This document shows positions 31,392-40,230 of a stretch of DNA of 64,000 nucleotides, one piece after another. The stretch lies in contig JAPJBO010000885.1 of NCBI GenBank assembly GCA_030068145.1, forward strand, positions 30,149 through 94,148, read 5' to 3'. The translations under genes and the position numbers were made by a program. The DNA is from Diplonema papillatum (taxonomy: Eukaryota; Euglenozoa; Diplonemea; Diplonemida; Diplonemidae). The notes beneath the pieces were generated by a model. It made no database searches. It saw nothing but the letters and a program-made list of their open reading frames with translations, and was not told the DNA's origin. The first letter of the stretch is position 1. Every line of letters starts with the position of its first letter.

Positions 31392-32667
31392 GCAACTGTA
31401 CAGCACGAAACAGTCCGCCACAAATCATACTGGAAGACTTGTGCAACACGTACCACAGCAGACTACCAGTAATCCTCTTTTTCGCTGCTGGTCCTTGCCT
31501 CATGCAACTGTGGTGAACTCGAAAACGTGCCAGAACAGTTCCTGATAAAGCTTCAGAGAATAAGCGGAACCTTCACTCCAATGAAAGGAAAACACTGCGT
31601 TTTCTTTTTTGTCGGACGTACGGTCCGCCGTGCAATTCTTACAACACGAAACCGCCTTGTACCGTACCGGAAAAAAACACTTGGGCAACGCGCACCGGAA
31701 CAACAGTGCCAGTCTACCCAAGTATCTGTACGAGCTTATGCGTACCGTGCCTACAACAGTTTACCGCCCTCCACGAAATCACTACTTTCTTTTTTGTCTC
31801 CGTTTCGGTTCTGAGTGATCCCACGTCACGCACACCCACAACACACACACACACACACATGCGTGGACACACTCTCGCTAAGGGGGGCGCCACGTTAAAA
31901 TGAGTCCGCGACACACACACACACACACACACCTAGCAAGCTTGCAGTCGTTTCTTGCGTATCAGAACCCCCATCTGGGCCATGATATGCGCATGGCCCT
32001 AGGGCTTGGTTGGGGTCAGCAGTAGTTTAACTAACCTCGTCCAGCCATCAACGCAAAAAACACGACACCCGCACACACACGTAGCAAGTTTGCTTGAGCG
32101 CCTTCGGCGCGTCAAGTTGGAATCCTTACGTTTCTGAGCGAACTTCTCGTATCCGCTCGCCAAAAAGCGAGGTTGGAGGGGTGAAGCAAAAACTGACAAA
32201 ACGCAGGCCCCACCGTTCGCCCCCTTTGTGCTCTCCCCCTTTCGAGCGAGAAAGCGCAACAGCTGAGAACGGAGCCACCTGCGTTCTATCGACTTCCCGG
32301 GAATAGCGATGAAACAGAAGGGACTCCAACACACAGACACACCCGCACACACACAGAAGAACGCGGTATTGATGGTTGGATGGCTGATGTGCGTGGTAAA
32401 ACCGAAAGCCACGTTCAGCCCCAACCGGTGTTTGCATGAAGCAATACGACCTAATTCGGGCCGCCGGCACTGACTTTCCCAACTTCCCATCACGACTTCC
32501 TCACCAGCTTCCCACTCCCCCCCCCCCCCTAGAATACTCACAGTCACCGACGAAACGAATTGAGCCTGCCCGCAACCTTTGGCATTCCCACCACCCGCGC
32601 TGTGGGTGTTTGGCCTATTTTTAGCACTATCTATCTTTCGGGGTTGCGAATAGCTCTAAAGGAGAAT
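31392..32667. other. Gene-free stretch with AC microsatellites
   Basis: (AC)n at about 31838-31858 and 31912-31932. Overlapping frames up to 182 codons (- strand, 31999-32547) cross AC and C-runs and lack domains. No gene accepted. Confidence 0.45.
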
Positions 32668-32801
32668 CTCCAATTGTATTGTGCCAGGCTGAAAAGACGT
32701 GGACAGCGCGTGTTTTGGCGGTTGATCAGAATTCCTTACCTGAAAACATGACACAGGGTAAATGCAAGTGGAAAAACGATCAACCGGCACGCACAAACAG
32801 A
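32668..32801 (+). repeat. R8 dispersed repeat, copy 2
   Basis: TGTATTGTGCCAGGCTGAAA, GGTTGATCAGAATTCCTTAC, CACAGGGTAAATGCAAGTGG, AACGATCAACCGGCACGCAC; compare 61466-61612. Confidence 0.85.
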
Positions 32802-32810
32802 GGGGGGCCT

Positions 32811-33002
32811 ACCGTAAGTAAGGTATGTGGACAATGGCCGAAACCACCAATGACCAACGACCAAGGTACCCACCGATCCTCTTACCTCGTGTAACCACCA
32901 CACCCTTACGACACTCAGAGCACAAAGAATATCTTCCCTTAACGACGAAGGTCACCCGGAGACTTTAAAACCCCGGAGTTTCAAGCGATCTTTCACTGTA
33001 AA
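32811..33002 (+). repeat. R1 dispersed repeat, long copy
   Basis: GTAAGTAAGGTATGTGGAC, ACAATGGCCGAAACCACC, then the standard R1 end. Here it directly follows R8. Confidence 0.85.
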
Positions 33003-33780
33003 CAAAACGAAGCGCTTCGCTACCGTGTGGCAACGTTTGTGGCAGCCGCAGCCAGCCCGCGTACGGTCGGAAAACGTCCGGCTCTTGAACGGGGACGGAG
33101 GCAGTAGTCATAGACCCTGCGCTTTAACTCGTTTCTCTCTCTCTTTCGAAGCACGGTATCGACGGCTATGAACACATGCGGGTGGGGAGATGCCGCCGCA
33201 GGCCGGAAACGTGGCCCCGGGGATGCGAATGAGGGCCGGGAACGCGTCCGAACCGCAGTGCAGCGCTGACAGGCAAAAACCGGGAAAACCGGGAATAGAG
33301 CTAAAAAGAAAATCCTAACTTAACCCCTGGTTGTCGTCGGGGGAAAAAAAAAAAAGGCAAAATCGTCGACTGGAGTCGACGCACGCAACAAGCAATGTTT
33401 TGCCGCCTCTTCAAAGGTTGGACCAACGATCCAGCCGCCTGCAGGTGTGCGAGGGCCCCGGGTGGCAAGCATCGCTGCTGGGCTGGCGCATCGTCGCGTG
33501 CGGTGGGGTGCCTTCGGGCCGAATGTGAGCCGGTCCATCCCTGTCAACGATCAAAGAGGTAGTCACCGCATGACCATTGCAGGCCATCGCTACCGATGTT
33601 CTGCGTTCTCAACCTCGCAACCGTTACAAGTGGCCACAGTCTGCCAGCAGTCGATCGGCAGCTGCCCTGTATAGGGGTGGCGCCGGCTCAGAATGTTCAT
33701 TTTCGCCCGCGGCGACCCTACTGCGGCTACTGCCCGCGTGACCGAACGCAGCGATCTCCACCTAAAGAGTCGAACACGTG
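33003..33780. other. GC-rich unassigned stretch
   Basis: 33086-33150 (GGGACGGAGGCAGTAG...CCCTGCGCTTTAACTCG) is related to the pre-hAT direct repeat at 61740. 33545-33605 is an inverted R16 copy. No gene recognised. Confidence 0.4.
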
Positions 33781-34082
33781 TTTTTTTTTTTTTTTTGTAT
33801 TGAAAAGAAACTTGTTTCTTTGAAGACTAATCATAATCCGAACGACAGGTTTGCCGCTCCAATCCGTCCAGAGAAACAAAGTAGCTTGCTTCCCCTACCT
33901 CCCTTCCCGCTTGCTTCATTTTTCTTCGGAGTACCCGTGGCACCACTTCATGTGGTCAGCAGCAAGATTAGCAGCTTTCTGGCTTCACCTTTTTACTCCA
34001 ACCATACGGCGCGCGGCAAGCAGAGCAGGAGCGGTGGACGAGAGTGACAGACACAAGCATAGGAGTGAGGATTTTATTATTA
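33781..34082 (+). repeat. R6 dispersed repeat, copy 2
   Basis: As 21857-22153. It is followed within a few bases by R5. Confidence 0.88.
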
Positions 34083-34087
34083 TTTTT

Positions 34088-34257
34088 TTTCAGCCACATG
34101 CAATGTGTGAGGAAACTGAACCGCCCCAGTAGGACCTTCTGATCATGATCATTTGCCAAATTTTCCACCTGAAACCACATCCAGAATTCGGGCTCAGGGT
34201 AGTGCGGTCAACGAAAACTCTAGTTTCCCTTTCTACTTTCTCCTACTCTCGCGGTGT
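34088..34257 (+). repeat. R5 dispersed repeat, copy 2
   Basis: Extends further than copy 1: TTTCTACTTTCTCCTACTC, CGCGGTGTACG, as in the inverted copy at 14343. A CTA microsatellite follows at 34258-34278. Confidence 0.82.
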
Positions 34258-34441
34258 ACGTACTACTACTACTACTACGACCACTTGGGCGCGCTCAAAT
34301 ACATCGACCAACTCATTTGTTCATCACCGACCTGCCACGTTCAAGCTACTGCACCCTCTGCCGACACTCGCTAGCCGTCGACGCTCATGATGACAGCCCC
34401 ATCCTATAGTGCAAATCCTGCCGACGCGTCACTGCTGCTGT

Positions 34442-34662
34442 GTGCACTCGGATTGGCGCCGCTCAAGCGGCCACCTTAAGTCACTGCGTTCTTCTCCCTG
34501 ACTTGTTCCCGGATTAGGACGACATATATTGTGCAGTCTATCGTCACAGGTTGTTGCTGCATATCAAGTTCAAACGACGCTTACTACTGCTAACTATACT
34601 ACTCTGTAGCGGCTTGCACAGTCTATCGTCAGACAGATTGTTGCTGCATATCAAGTTCAAAC
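34442..34662 (+). repeat. R11 dispersed repeat, copy 1
   Basis: GCGCCGCTCAAGCGGCCACC, TTAAGTCACT, then GCAGTCTATCGTCACAGG, TTGTTGCTGCATATCAAGTT repeated twice (34535 and 34620). Related to 36958-37268. Confidence 0.75.
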
Positions 34663-34964
34663 TACTACTACTACTACTTGACCACCTCTGGGGGCTACCA
34701 CGTGATCACTCACCGCAGTGCTACTAGTCAGGCCTTGCCGTGAGGGTGCGTGTGTCGTCGAATTTTTGAGTGCGCGAGCCCCCCCGGAGAAAGGCCAGGA
34801 TTCGTAGCCCGGGTCTCTGCGCCACGCCCGTCCCCTTCTTTCGGTTCTCTTGCCGCTCATCGGTTCGTGTACCTTTCCTGGTTGCCACAACCACGCATGA
34901 TGTGAAATCAAAGGCAAATGAAAGAGGCTGGTATTCACAAGGCAAAGAACGCCAAGCGTTCATG

Positions 34965-35235
34965 GAGGATCATGAGAGGCCAGGTCAAGCGCGGGTACAC
35001 GGCGAAAGTAACTACGACTCTCCTCTCTTAAGGTAGCCAAATGCTTCGTCTTCCAATTGGAGACGCGCATGAATGGTCCAATGAGATTCCTTCGGTCATT
35101 ACCTACCTATCTGGCGAAACAGCAGTCAGGGGAACGGACTTGTAACTGTCAGCGAGGAAAGAAGACCCTGTTGAGTTTGACACCAGTCTGACTCCGCGCA
35201 GAGATCCCCTTGCGAGCTTGCCGTGACACTTGCTT
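34965..35235 (+). rRNA. LSU (28S) rRNA fragment, domain IV, copy A
   Basis: Conserved order: GGTCAAGCGCGGGTACACGG, CGAAAGTAACTACGACTCTC, CTTAAGGTAGCCAAATGCTT, CGTC, GACGCGCATGAATGG, TCTGGCGAAACAGCAGTC, AGGAAAGAAGACCCTGTTGA, GTCTGACT. The stem at 35047-35065 reads CGTCTTCCAATTGGAGACG against canonical CGTCATCTAATTAGTGACG; both changed pairs are compensatory. The second half carries non-compensated changes (CATTACCTACC, CAGGGGAAC, GCGAGGAAAG) and similarity fades after 35200. It overlaps copy B at 36345 for about 150 nt. Confidence 0.87.
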
Positions 35236-35828
35236 GAGGATGACGCATCGAGTGGAGTGTCTAGGCTAGAAAATATACATGGGACTGGCTTGTGGCGGAC
35301 GCAGCACACTGACGATGGACGCCACCGCAAAACGCACAAGGTATCGCGCAGTGCCCGTAAACATTGCTGGGGGGAGGCGGGATCATATTAGTAACAGCAA
35401 TCAAGAAATTCCCTCAAAAAAGATACTTCAACAACAAAATACTTCACACAAGACCCTTTTTCTTTTTTTCATTCGAAAAAAAGAAAATAACCAACCAACC
35501 TCACCCAGACCGCTGTTCTTTTGCGATGACTTTCGTGACGCTTTTCTTTTCTTGTGTTAACAGTGCGTAGTTGGTCCTAAGAATTCAGCGTACCGTACTT
35601 GGATTAACCACATACGGACGGAGGGTGGGTGTTACTTTTGGGAAAATGGACTTTCCAGGGCAAGCCTTGGATCATACTCATAAGGGGGTTTCGTAGGTCA
35701 AAAAATGGGGAACCGAGCGACGCATTTTGAAAGATTTCGTGGCAGATCTTTCAGATGCGCACCTCGGCGCTGAATGAATACCCATGGAAGTGACTCAGGA
35801 TCCAGCCACCCGTGGCCTCTCGAATTAA
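35236..35828. other. Gene-free stretch
   Basis: 35565-35605 resembles a decayed R2 half (GTGTTAACAGTGCGTAGTTGG). No gene. Confidence 0.45.
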
Positions 35829-35950
35829 CTCGAATTAACTACGCCATATAGGCGTAGTTCGTCCGCATGTGGTTAATGTTGAACCGGGTATAACCTGGGA
35901 CACCCCCAACATGGGGCTGAGTGTCCCAGGTTTTACCCGGTTCGGCATTT
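35829..35950. repeat. Two adjacent hairpins
   Basis: AACTACGCC-ATATA-GGCGTAGTT at about 35837-35859, then GAACCGGGTATAACCTGGGA, CAC ... GTGTCCCAGGTTTTACCCGG, TTC at 35880-35943. A terminator or foldback origin is possible; no evidence decides. Confidence 0.75.
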
Positions 35951-36030
35951 TTTTTTGTAAAAGCACCTGCTTTGTAGGAAATACTTGAGGATGCTGCCAG
36001 CTGCAAAAGATCAATCAAAAGGAGGTAAAT
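35949..36030 (+). repeat. R13 dispersed repeat, copy 2
   Basis: TTTTTTTTGTAAAAGCACC, TGCTTTGTAGGAAATACTTG, GCTGCCAGCTGCAAAAGATC, AAAGGAGGTAAATGTGC. The continuation CTGGGTTCAGTGGCGGGC resembles the CTGGGTTTAGTGCCGGGGC at 12842. Confidence 0.8.
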
Positions 36031-36344
36031 GTGCTGTAGCCCACATGAACCACAGGCGAATCTGGGTTCAGTGGCGGGCATAAGCGTTCAACATAAAAGA
36101 CCTTGTAGTTGTAGTTTCTCCTCCTCTAGCCTCCTTCGAAGTAGCACAAGCAGCCCCTCGAGTATTTTTTGGGGTTCGCGACTTTGCGTGCTTTGCAGAA
36201 TATCACGACTCTGGGGCTTGCCCGCGCCTTCGGGTGCTCAATACTCAGCTCGACCTCTGGATGCCGCTGTCGTAGGACGTGACTACCCCTGCGACACTCC
36301 CGAACAGTATTCCAATTACGGTAGTTGGCAGCGTACTGCTTGCA

Positions 36345-36605
36345 ATTAAAGACGCGCATGAATGGACCAACGAGATTCCTTCTGTCCCTACCTACTATCT
36401 GGCGAAACAGCAGTCAAGGGAACGGACTTGAAACAGTCAGCGGGGAAAGAAGACCCTGTTGAGTTTGGCTGGTTAGTCTGGCTTTGTGCAGTGACACGAG
36501 AGGTGCAGAATAGGTGGGAGGCCGCAACAATGAAATACCACTACTCTTATTGTCGCTTTACTTATCCAATGATGGGAGACAGCAGCTGCTCCCCCCTGTG
36601 GGGTT
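36345..36605 (+). rRNA. LSU (28S) rRNA fragment, domain IV, copy B
   Basis: GACGCGCATGAATGGACCAA, CGAGATTCCTTCTGTCCCTA, CCTACTATCTGGCGAAACAG, GGGAACGGACTTG, AGCGGGGAAAGAAGACCCTG, TTGAG, GACACGAGAGGTGCAGAATA, GTGGGAGGCC, ATGAAATACCACTACTCTTA, CTTTACTTATCC. Long and well conserved. GTCAAG/CTTGAA replaces canonical GCCAAG/CTTGGC, preserving the pairing. It starts just before GACGCGCATG, without the preceding strand of that stem, and ends near 36605 after domain IV. Confidence 0.92.
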
Positions 36606-36957
36606 AGGGTCTTCGGATCCGTAGCTTATCCGTTTCCAGCGACAAACGGGCTTCCTACCAAAAACATGGTTCTGAGTTTGACTCTGCCATATAACACGTC
36701 CGGCGAGTCTTTTCTGATCGCGATTTCATGGGTTTTAGGCCGGGTTCAACTTTTCCTTCCAAACCGTTTTTCCCGTACGCACGAACAGTGTCTTTCAGTC
36801 ACAGCCTCCCTCACCCCCCCTGCCTTTGCTTTGATTCGCCTTGAGTTCTGCTACACGGCGGGGTTCTGACTGACGGACGCGGGAGTTATTCTAGGATTCT
36901 GGGGTTTCGGTTTTTGAGGGGTCCGCCTCTATTCAGTGAGCCCGAAAGTCTTTTTTC
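36606..36957. other. Unassigned stretch after the LSU piece
   Basis: Begins with a C/G hairpin (CAGCAGCTGCTCCCCCCTGTG). No further LSU motifs recognised. No gene. Confidence 0.4.
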
Positions 36958-37268
36958 CATGCGGATCGGGCGCCGCCCAAGCGGCAACCTTAAGTCACTC
37001 GTTTGTTTGTAAAGATCGTCCGTGTACGTGGGCGGCGCCGAAGCTTTACCAGCTTCGGCTGACACCATTTGCGCACTTAACCATGGTTAAGAAGACGACT
37101 GAAAGCATAGACACAAAGATTGCTCAAAGCATCTGCAGAATACCACGAAAAGCCTCTAGGCAAAACCCCGTTTTCACACTTGTTCCTGACTTGTTCGGAC
37201 TCATGCTAGGTGCATGCAGGCGCAGTCTATCATCACAGATTGTTGCTGCATATCAAGTTCAAAACTAC
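36958..37268 (+). repeat. R11 dispersed repeat, copy 2
   Basis: GGCGCCGCCCAAGCGGCAAC, CTTAAGTCACTCG, an interior with GGCGGCGCCGAAGC, and GCAGTCTATCATCACAGA, TTGTTGCTGCATATCAAGTT at the end. Confidence 0.75.
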
Positions 37269-37871
37269 TCATGCCACAGAAGAAGCTACAACTGAATGCA
37301 AGCACACGGGGTTCGGACCCGCTTTGCGTAGTGTACCTTCACGGGGTGGATCACATGTTCAGGATATGACCTCGGCACACCCTCTTGTATGTCCAGCCTC
37401 CGAGTACCGACTCCGCCGTGCAGAAACGTTGCTCTAAACCCGCTTCGAAACGTGCACGGGCACGTCATCTTTCCATCCCCCTTACCCACTACGTCCATTT
37501 GTTTTCTTTTGCACCCCCCCTTTTTTTCCTCTGCTGCCTTTTGCCCTTTGCTTTCCTTCGATTATTTTTGATCCCCCCTTTTTTTCTCGCTCTCTTTTCC
37601 CCGTTTTCCTCTCGGTCCTCTTCGATTCCTGGACGAAAGGAAACCAGAAAAAAAAAGAGAATTACCATCCTTTGGCGTTTGCTTCGTGCGGATTCTCCTT
37701 AGTGCATGATGCTTATCACCCGGCATTCGACTGTCAGAAGAAGGGACAGGGGGGGTTGGTTCGTGCTCCTTCTGCAACTCGTGTACAAATCTTCCTTTTC
37801 ACTGAGATACTGCAAGACCTTCCAAGAATCCTGGGTTTGAAGCCGGTCCAACTGTGTGTAAGACGGCGGCA
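37269..37871. other. Gene-free stretch
   Basis: CT-rich tracts at 37500-37640. Frames of 60-105 codons, no domain. Confidence 0.45.
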
Positions 37872-38152
37872 GGCAATTCTATGCAGCTCGGAGGGGACGG
37901 GATGGACCTGAAAGACCGTGGTGAAGACGAAGCAGCCGACGACCATGAAACACAGCACCAGGCAATTCTATGCAGCTCGGAGGCGACGGGATGGACCTGA
38001 AAGACCGTGGTGAAGACGAAGCAGCCGACGACCATGAAACACAGCACCAGACAATTCTATGCAGCTCGGAGGCGACGGGATGGACCTGAAAGACCGTGGT
38101 GAAGACGAAGCAGCCGACGACCATGACACACAGCACCAGACAATTCTCTGGA
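37872..38152 (+). repeat. 89-bp tandem repeat, 3.2 copies
   Basis: Copies start at 37872, 37961, 38050 and 38139 (partial). The unit contains GGACGGGATGGACCTGAAAG, ACCGTGGTGAAGACGAAGCA and GCCGACGACCATGA. An 89-bp period shifts frame at every unit, so it is not a repeat protein. Confidence 0.92.
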
Positions 38153-38444
38153 GGACCTGATACCTGATAGATGATGGTGGGTTGTAGCGCACCGTGGTAA
38201 ACAGCGGCAGGAAGTGCCGCTGTGATGCCATTTGCAGGGGGTCGTGGTCAACACACAGCGTGGGGGGCCCAGGGCCACATTCATTGCGAATGTGTTCATG
38301 GTGTCGGTCGCGGGTTAGTCACGCCTTGGCAGTCGCAGGGCCTCTCCCCCACCCACCACTGTATGTGTCCTCGTGGTCACCGCTACCGCGCTGACCTTTC
38401 CCGAGAACGCATCAAAATAAGTCAAGGGCGTGGCCATGTGACCG
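38153..38444. other. Unassigned stretch before the SSU piece
   Basis: GC-rich and less repetitive. It could be diverged SSU upstream of the recognised part, but no earlier SSU landmark is found. Confidence 0.35.
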
Positions 38445-38890
38445 CGGGAGCGGAACGAACGAGATCTCGACCCTTAAATAGGTGGGCGTGTCGTTGTAGG
38501 GGGTGTCTTTTGGCATCGGCGGCTTGCTGCTTACCCGAGACGCGCACTACTTCTTAAGGGGACTGCGCGCGACTTATAGCGCGCGGAAGAGCGAGCCAAT
38601 AGCAGGTCTCTGATGCTCCTAACTGTCCAAGGCTGCACGCGCACTACGCTGACGCATACGAGTTTGAGAGCTTTCCGGCTATCTTGAAGAGGATGGGAAA
38701 TCTTTTGAACTTGCGTCGTGATGAGGATCGATGACTGCAATCATCGATCCTCATCACGAATGCCTAGTAGGCGCAAGTCATCAGCTTGCACTGATTACGT
38801 CCCTGCCATTTGTACACACCGCCCGTCGTTGCTACCGATTGGCTGTGGGATGGAGCTTGGAGAGGGAAGCTCGTTCTTGAAGTTGCGCCG
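38445..38890 (+). rRNA. SSU (18S) rRNA fragment, 3' major/minor domain
   Basis: Colinear with nuclear 18S over about 440 nt: GGAACGAACGAGATCTCGAC, CCTTAAATAGG, CACTACTTCTTAAGGGGACT, CCAATAGCAGGTCTCTGATG, GGCTGCACGCGCACTACGCT, GAGGATGGGAAATCTT, GAATGCCTAGTAGGCGCAAG, TCATCAGCTTGCACTGATTA, CGTCCCTGCCATTTGTACAC, ACCGCCCGTCG. Helix 43 is replaced by a perfect 18-bp hairpin at 38717-38758 (loop CTGCAA). The sequence diverges inside helix 44; the 18S 3' end (GTAACAAGG region) is absent, and a LINE relic follows on the opposite strand. Confidence 0.9.
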
Positions 38891-38929
38891 GGAACCGAGG
38901 CAGCGAGGTCCCCCGCGTGTAGGGGTCCG

Positions 38930-39257
38930 CCAGCTGTGTCCGTAGGACGGCACCCAATCAGGCCAGCCGTCCTGCCATTCCATGACGTCCTGCAGCCGCC
39001 TGCAGGCCCATCGCCTGTAGACGCAGCTCGTCACGGTGATCGGCCGCAGGTTCGTCGGTGAGGTCCTCCGCCTTCGGAATAAGAGAGACCAGCGTCGTGA
39101 GGAGGCCCTCCGGCCACTCTCCACGCGCCTCTATCAGGTAGGACGATCCCTCTGCGTTCGGCAACACGAAGAGACCGGGACAAAACGCGATTCGCGGCGT
39201 ACCGGGAAGAACTCCCCTTCGACAACCGCCGCGCTGTCGATGCGGCACCTTCTTCAA
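38930..39257 (-). pseudogene. Non-LTR (LINE) reverse transcriptase relic
   Basis: On the - strand one frame (from about 39150) encodes a stretch with EARGEWPEGLLTTLVSLIPK, and a second frame (39124 to 38950) continues with LRPITVTSCVYRRWACRRLQ and DVMEWQ. Together these match the conserved region of protist LINE reverse transcriptases just before the first catalytic Asp: Trp-Pro, the LIPK motif, then RPIT..S..YR.W...R. The two halves need one frameshift near 39070. The catalytic motifs do not follow. It is a short, frame-broken relic inserted antisense next to the SSU piece. Confidence 0.7.
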
Positions 39258-39361
39258 CCAGCTTCAAGATATTCGACTGATCATGCCTGCAATACACATC
39301 TGAATCCGCTGACTGATTGTTTGCTACACTCCGGACTTCAGCAGCCATATACTAAGTCAAT

Positions 39362-39525
39362 GCGGGAGTGAAAAAGTGCGGGAGTGGCCACATTGAGGGG
39401 CCTCATTGAGGGAGTGGCACTCACGCACTGGGAGTGCCACTCCCGTATTGGGAGTGCCACTCCTGCATTGAGGGAGTGCCACTCCTGCATTGAGGAAGTG
39501 CCACTCCCGCATTGAGGGAGTGAAA
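39362..39525 (+). repeat. GGGAGTGCCACTC minisatellite
   Basis: About six imperfect units of 24-27 bp such as AGTGCCACTCCTGCATTGAG. Each unit contains GAGTGCCACTC, itself a near palindrome. Confidence 0.85.
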
Positions 39526-40027
39526 CCGACCGCACAAACGACCGCAAAACCACAACCGCAATCCGGAGTGGGAGTCCGGGGTGTAGAGATCGACAGACTG
39601 GAACTTCATCGCCGGATATCTATAACACGCCTGAATCGACTGACTGAGCGTACGATGGAATACCTGCTCCAGTGGCCGGGGATAGTTTGAGTCCAGCTCC
39701 CTTTTCATTTTCCTTGAAGTACGAACCCCTGTTGCGGCTTGATGTTGGCATCCAACACGCGTTTTTCGTGCCCAGCGTAGTCGAGGATGTGCGGAAAACT
39801 CCGGAAAGGAACACCTGGGCCGTCTCCGACCTGCCGATCGAGAAGCCGCCAACTTGAGACGTGTCTGCGTTGCTACATCCGTAGACAGCGACAGCCAGCA
39901 GCAGCTGAGGCTCGAATGCAGAACATCTGTAGCGATGGCCTGCATTAGTTACCGAGTGACTACGTCTTTGATCGTGACAACCCAATGCCATCAGGCGTCG
40001 TGTGTGCTCGCAGGAGCCCGCAAGCAA
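39526..40027. other. Gene-free stretch with an R16 motif
   Basis: 39910-39975 (GCAGAACATCTGTAGCGATG, GCCTGCATTAG) is related to 23790-23845 and, inverted, to 33545-33605. No gene accepted. Confidence 0.4.
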
Positions 40028-40230
40028 CACACACACCCAACACCTTAAGAAGCACAAAACAATGTGTGGACTGGATACACAGTGTGGATGCAGCACTGTT
40101 ACTCTATGCTGCTTCATGAGTTCTCAATCGATGATATTTGTCGCACCTTGATTCGGTCACTCACACGTACACAACACCTTAAGAAGCGCAAAACAATGTG
40201 TGGACTGGCTGAACACTTGCCGAGTGGAAA
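40028..40230 (+). promoter_or_regulatory. Two upstream copies of the array-gene leader
   Basis: The 5' flank of every array gene (CTCTATGCTGCTTCATG ... CACCTTGATTAGGTCAC ... ACACAACACCTTAAGAAGCA, CAAAAGAATG) recurs in diverged form here. ACACCTTAAGAAGCACAAAA, CAATGTGTGG is at about 40042. The full leader, with CTCTATGCTGCTTCATGAG and CACCTTGATTCGGTCAC, ends in ACACCTTAAGAAGCGCAAAA, CAATG at about 40198. The ATGs open only short frames (about 38 codons from 40196). These are probably decayed leader copies from earlier array units; a promoter role is inferred from position only. Confidence 0.6.

Noticed and set aside
37293-37330. tRNA-like GGGGTTCGGACCCGC
   Set aside because: Resembles a T-arm only; no acceptor stem or other arms can be drawn.
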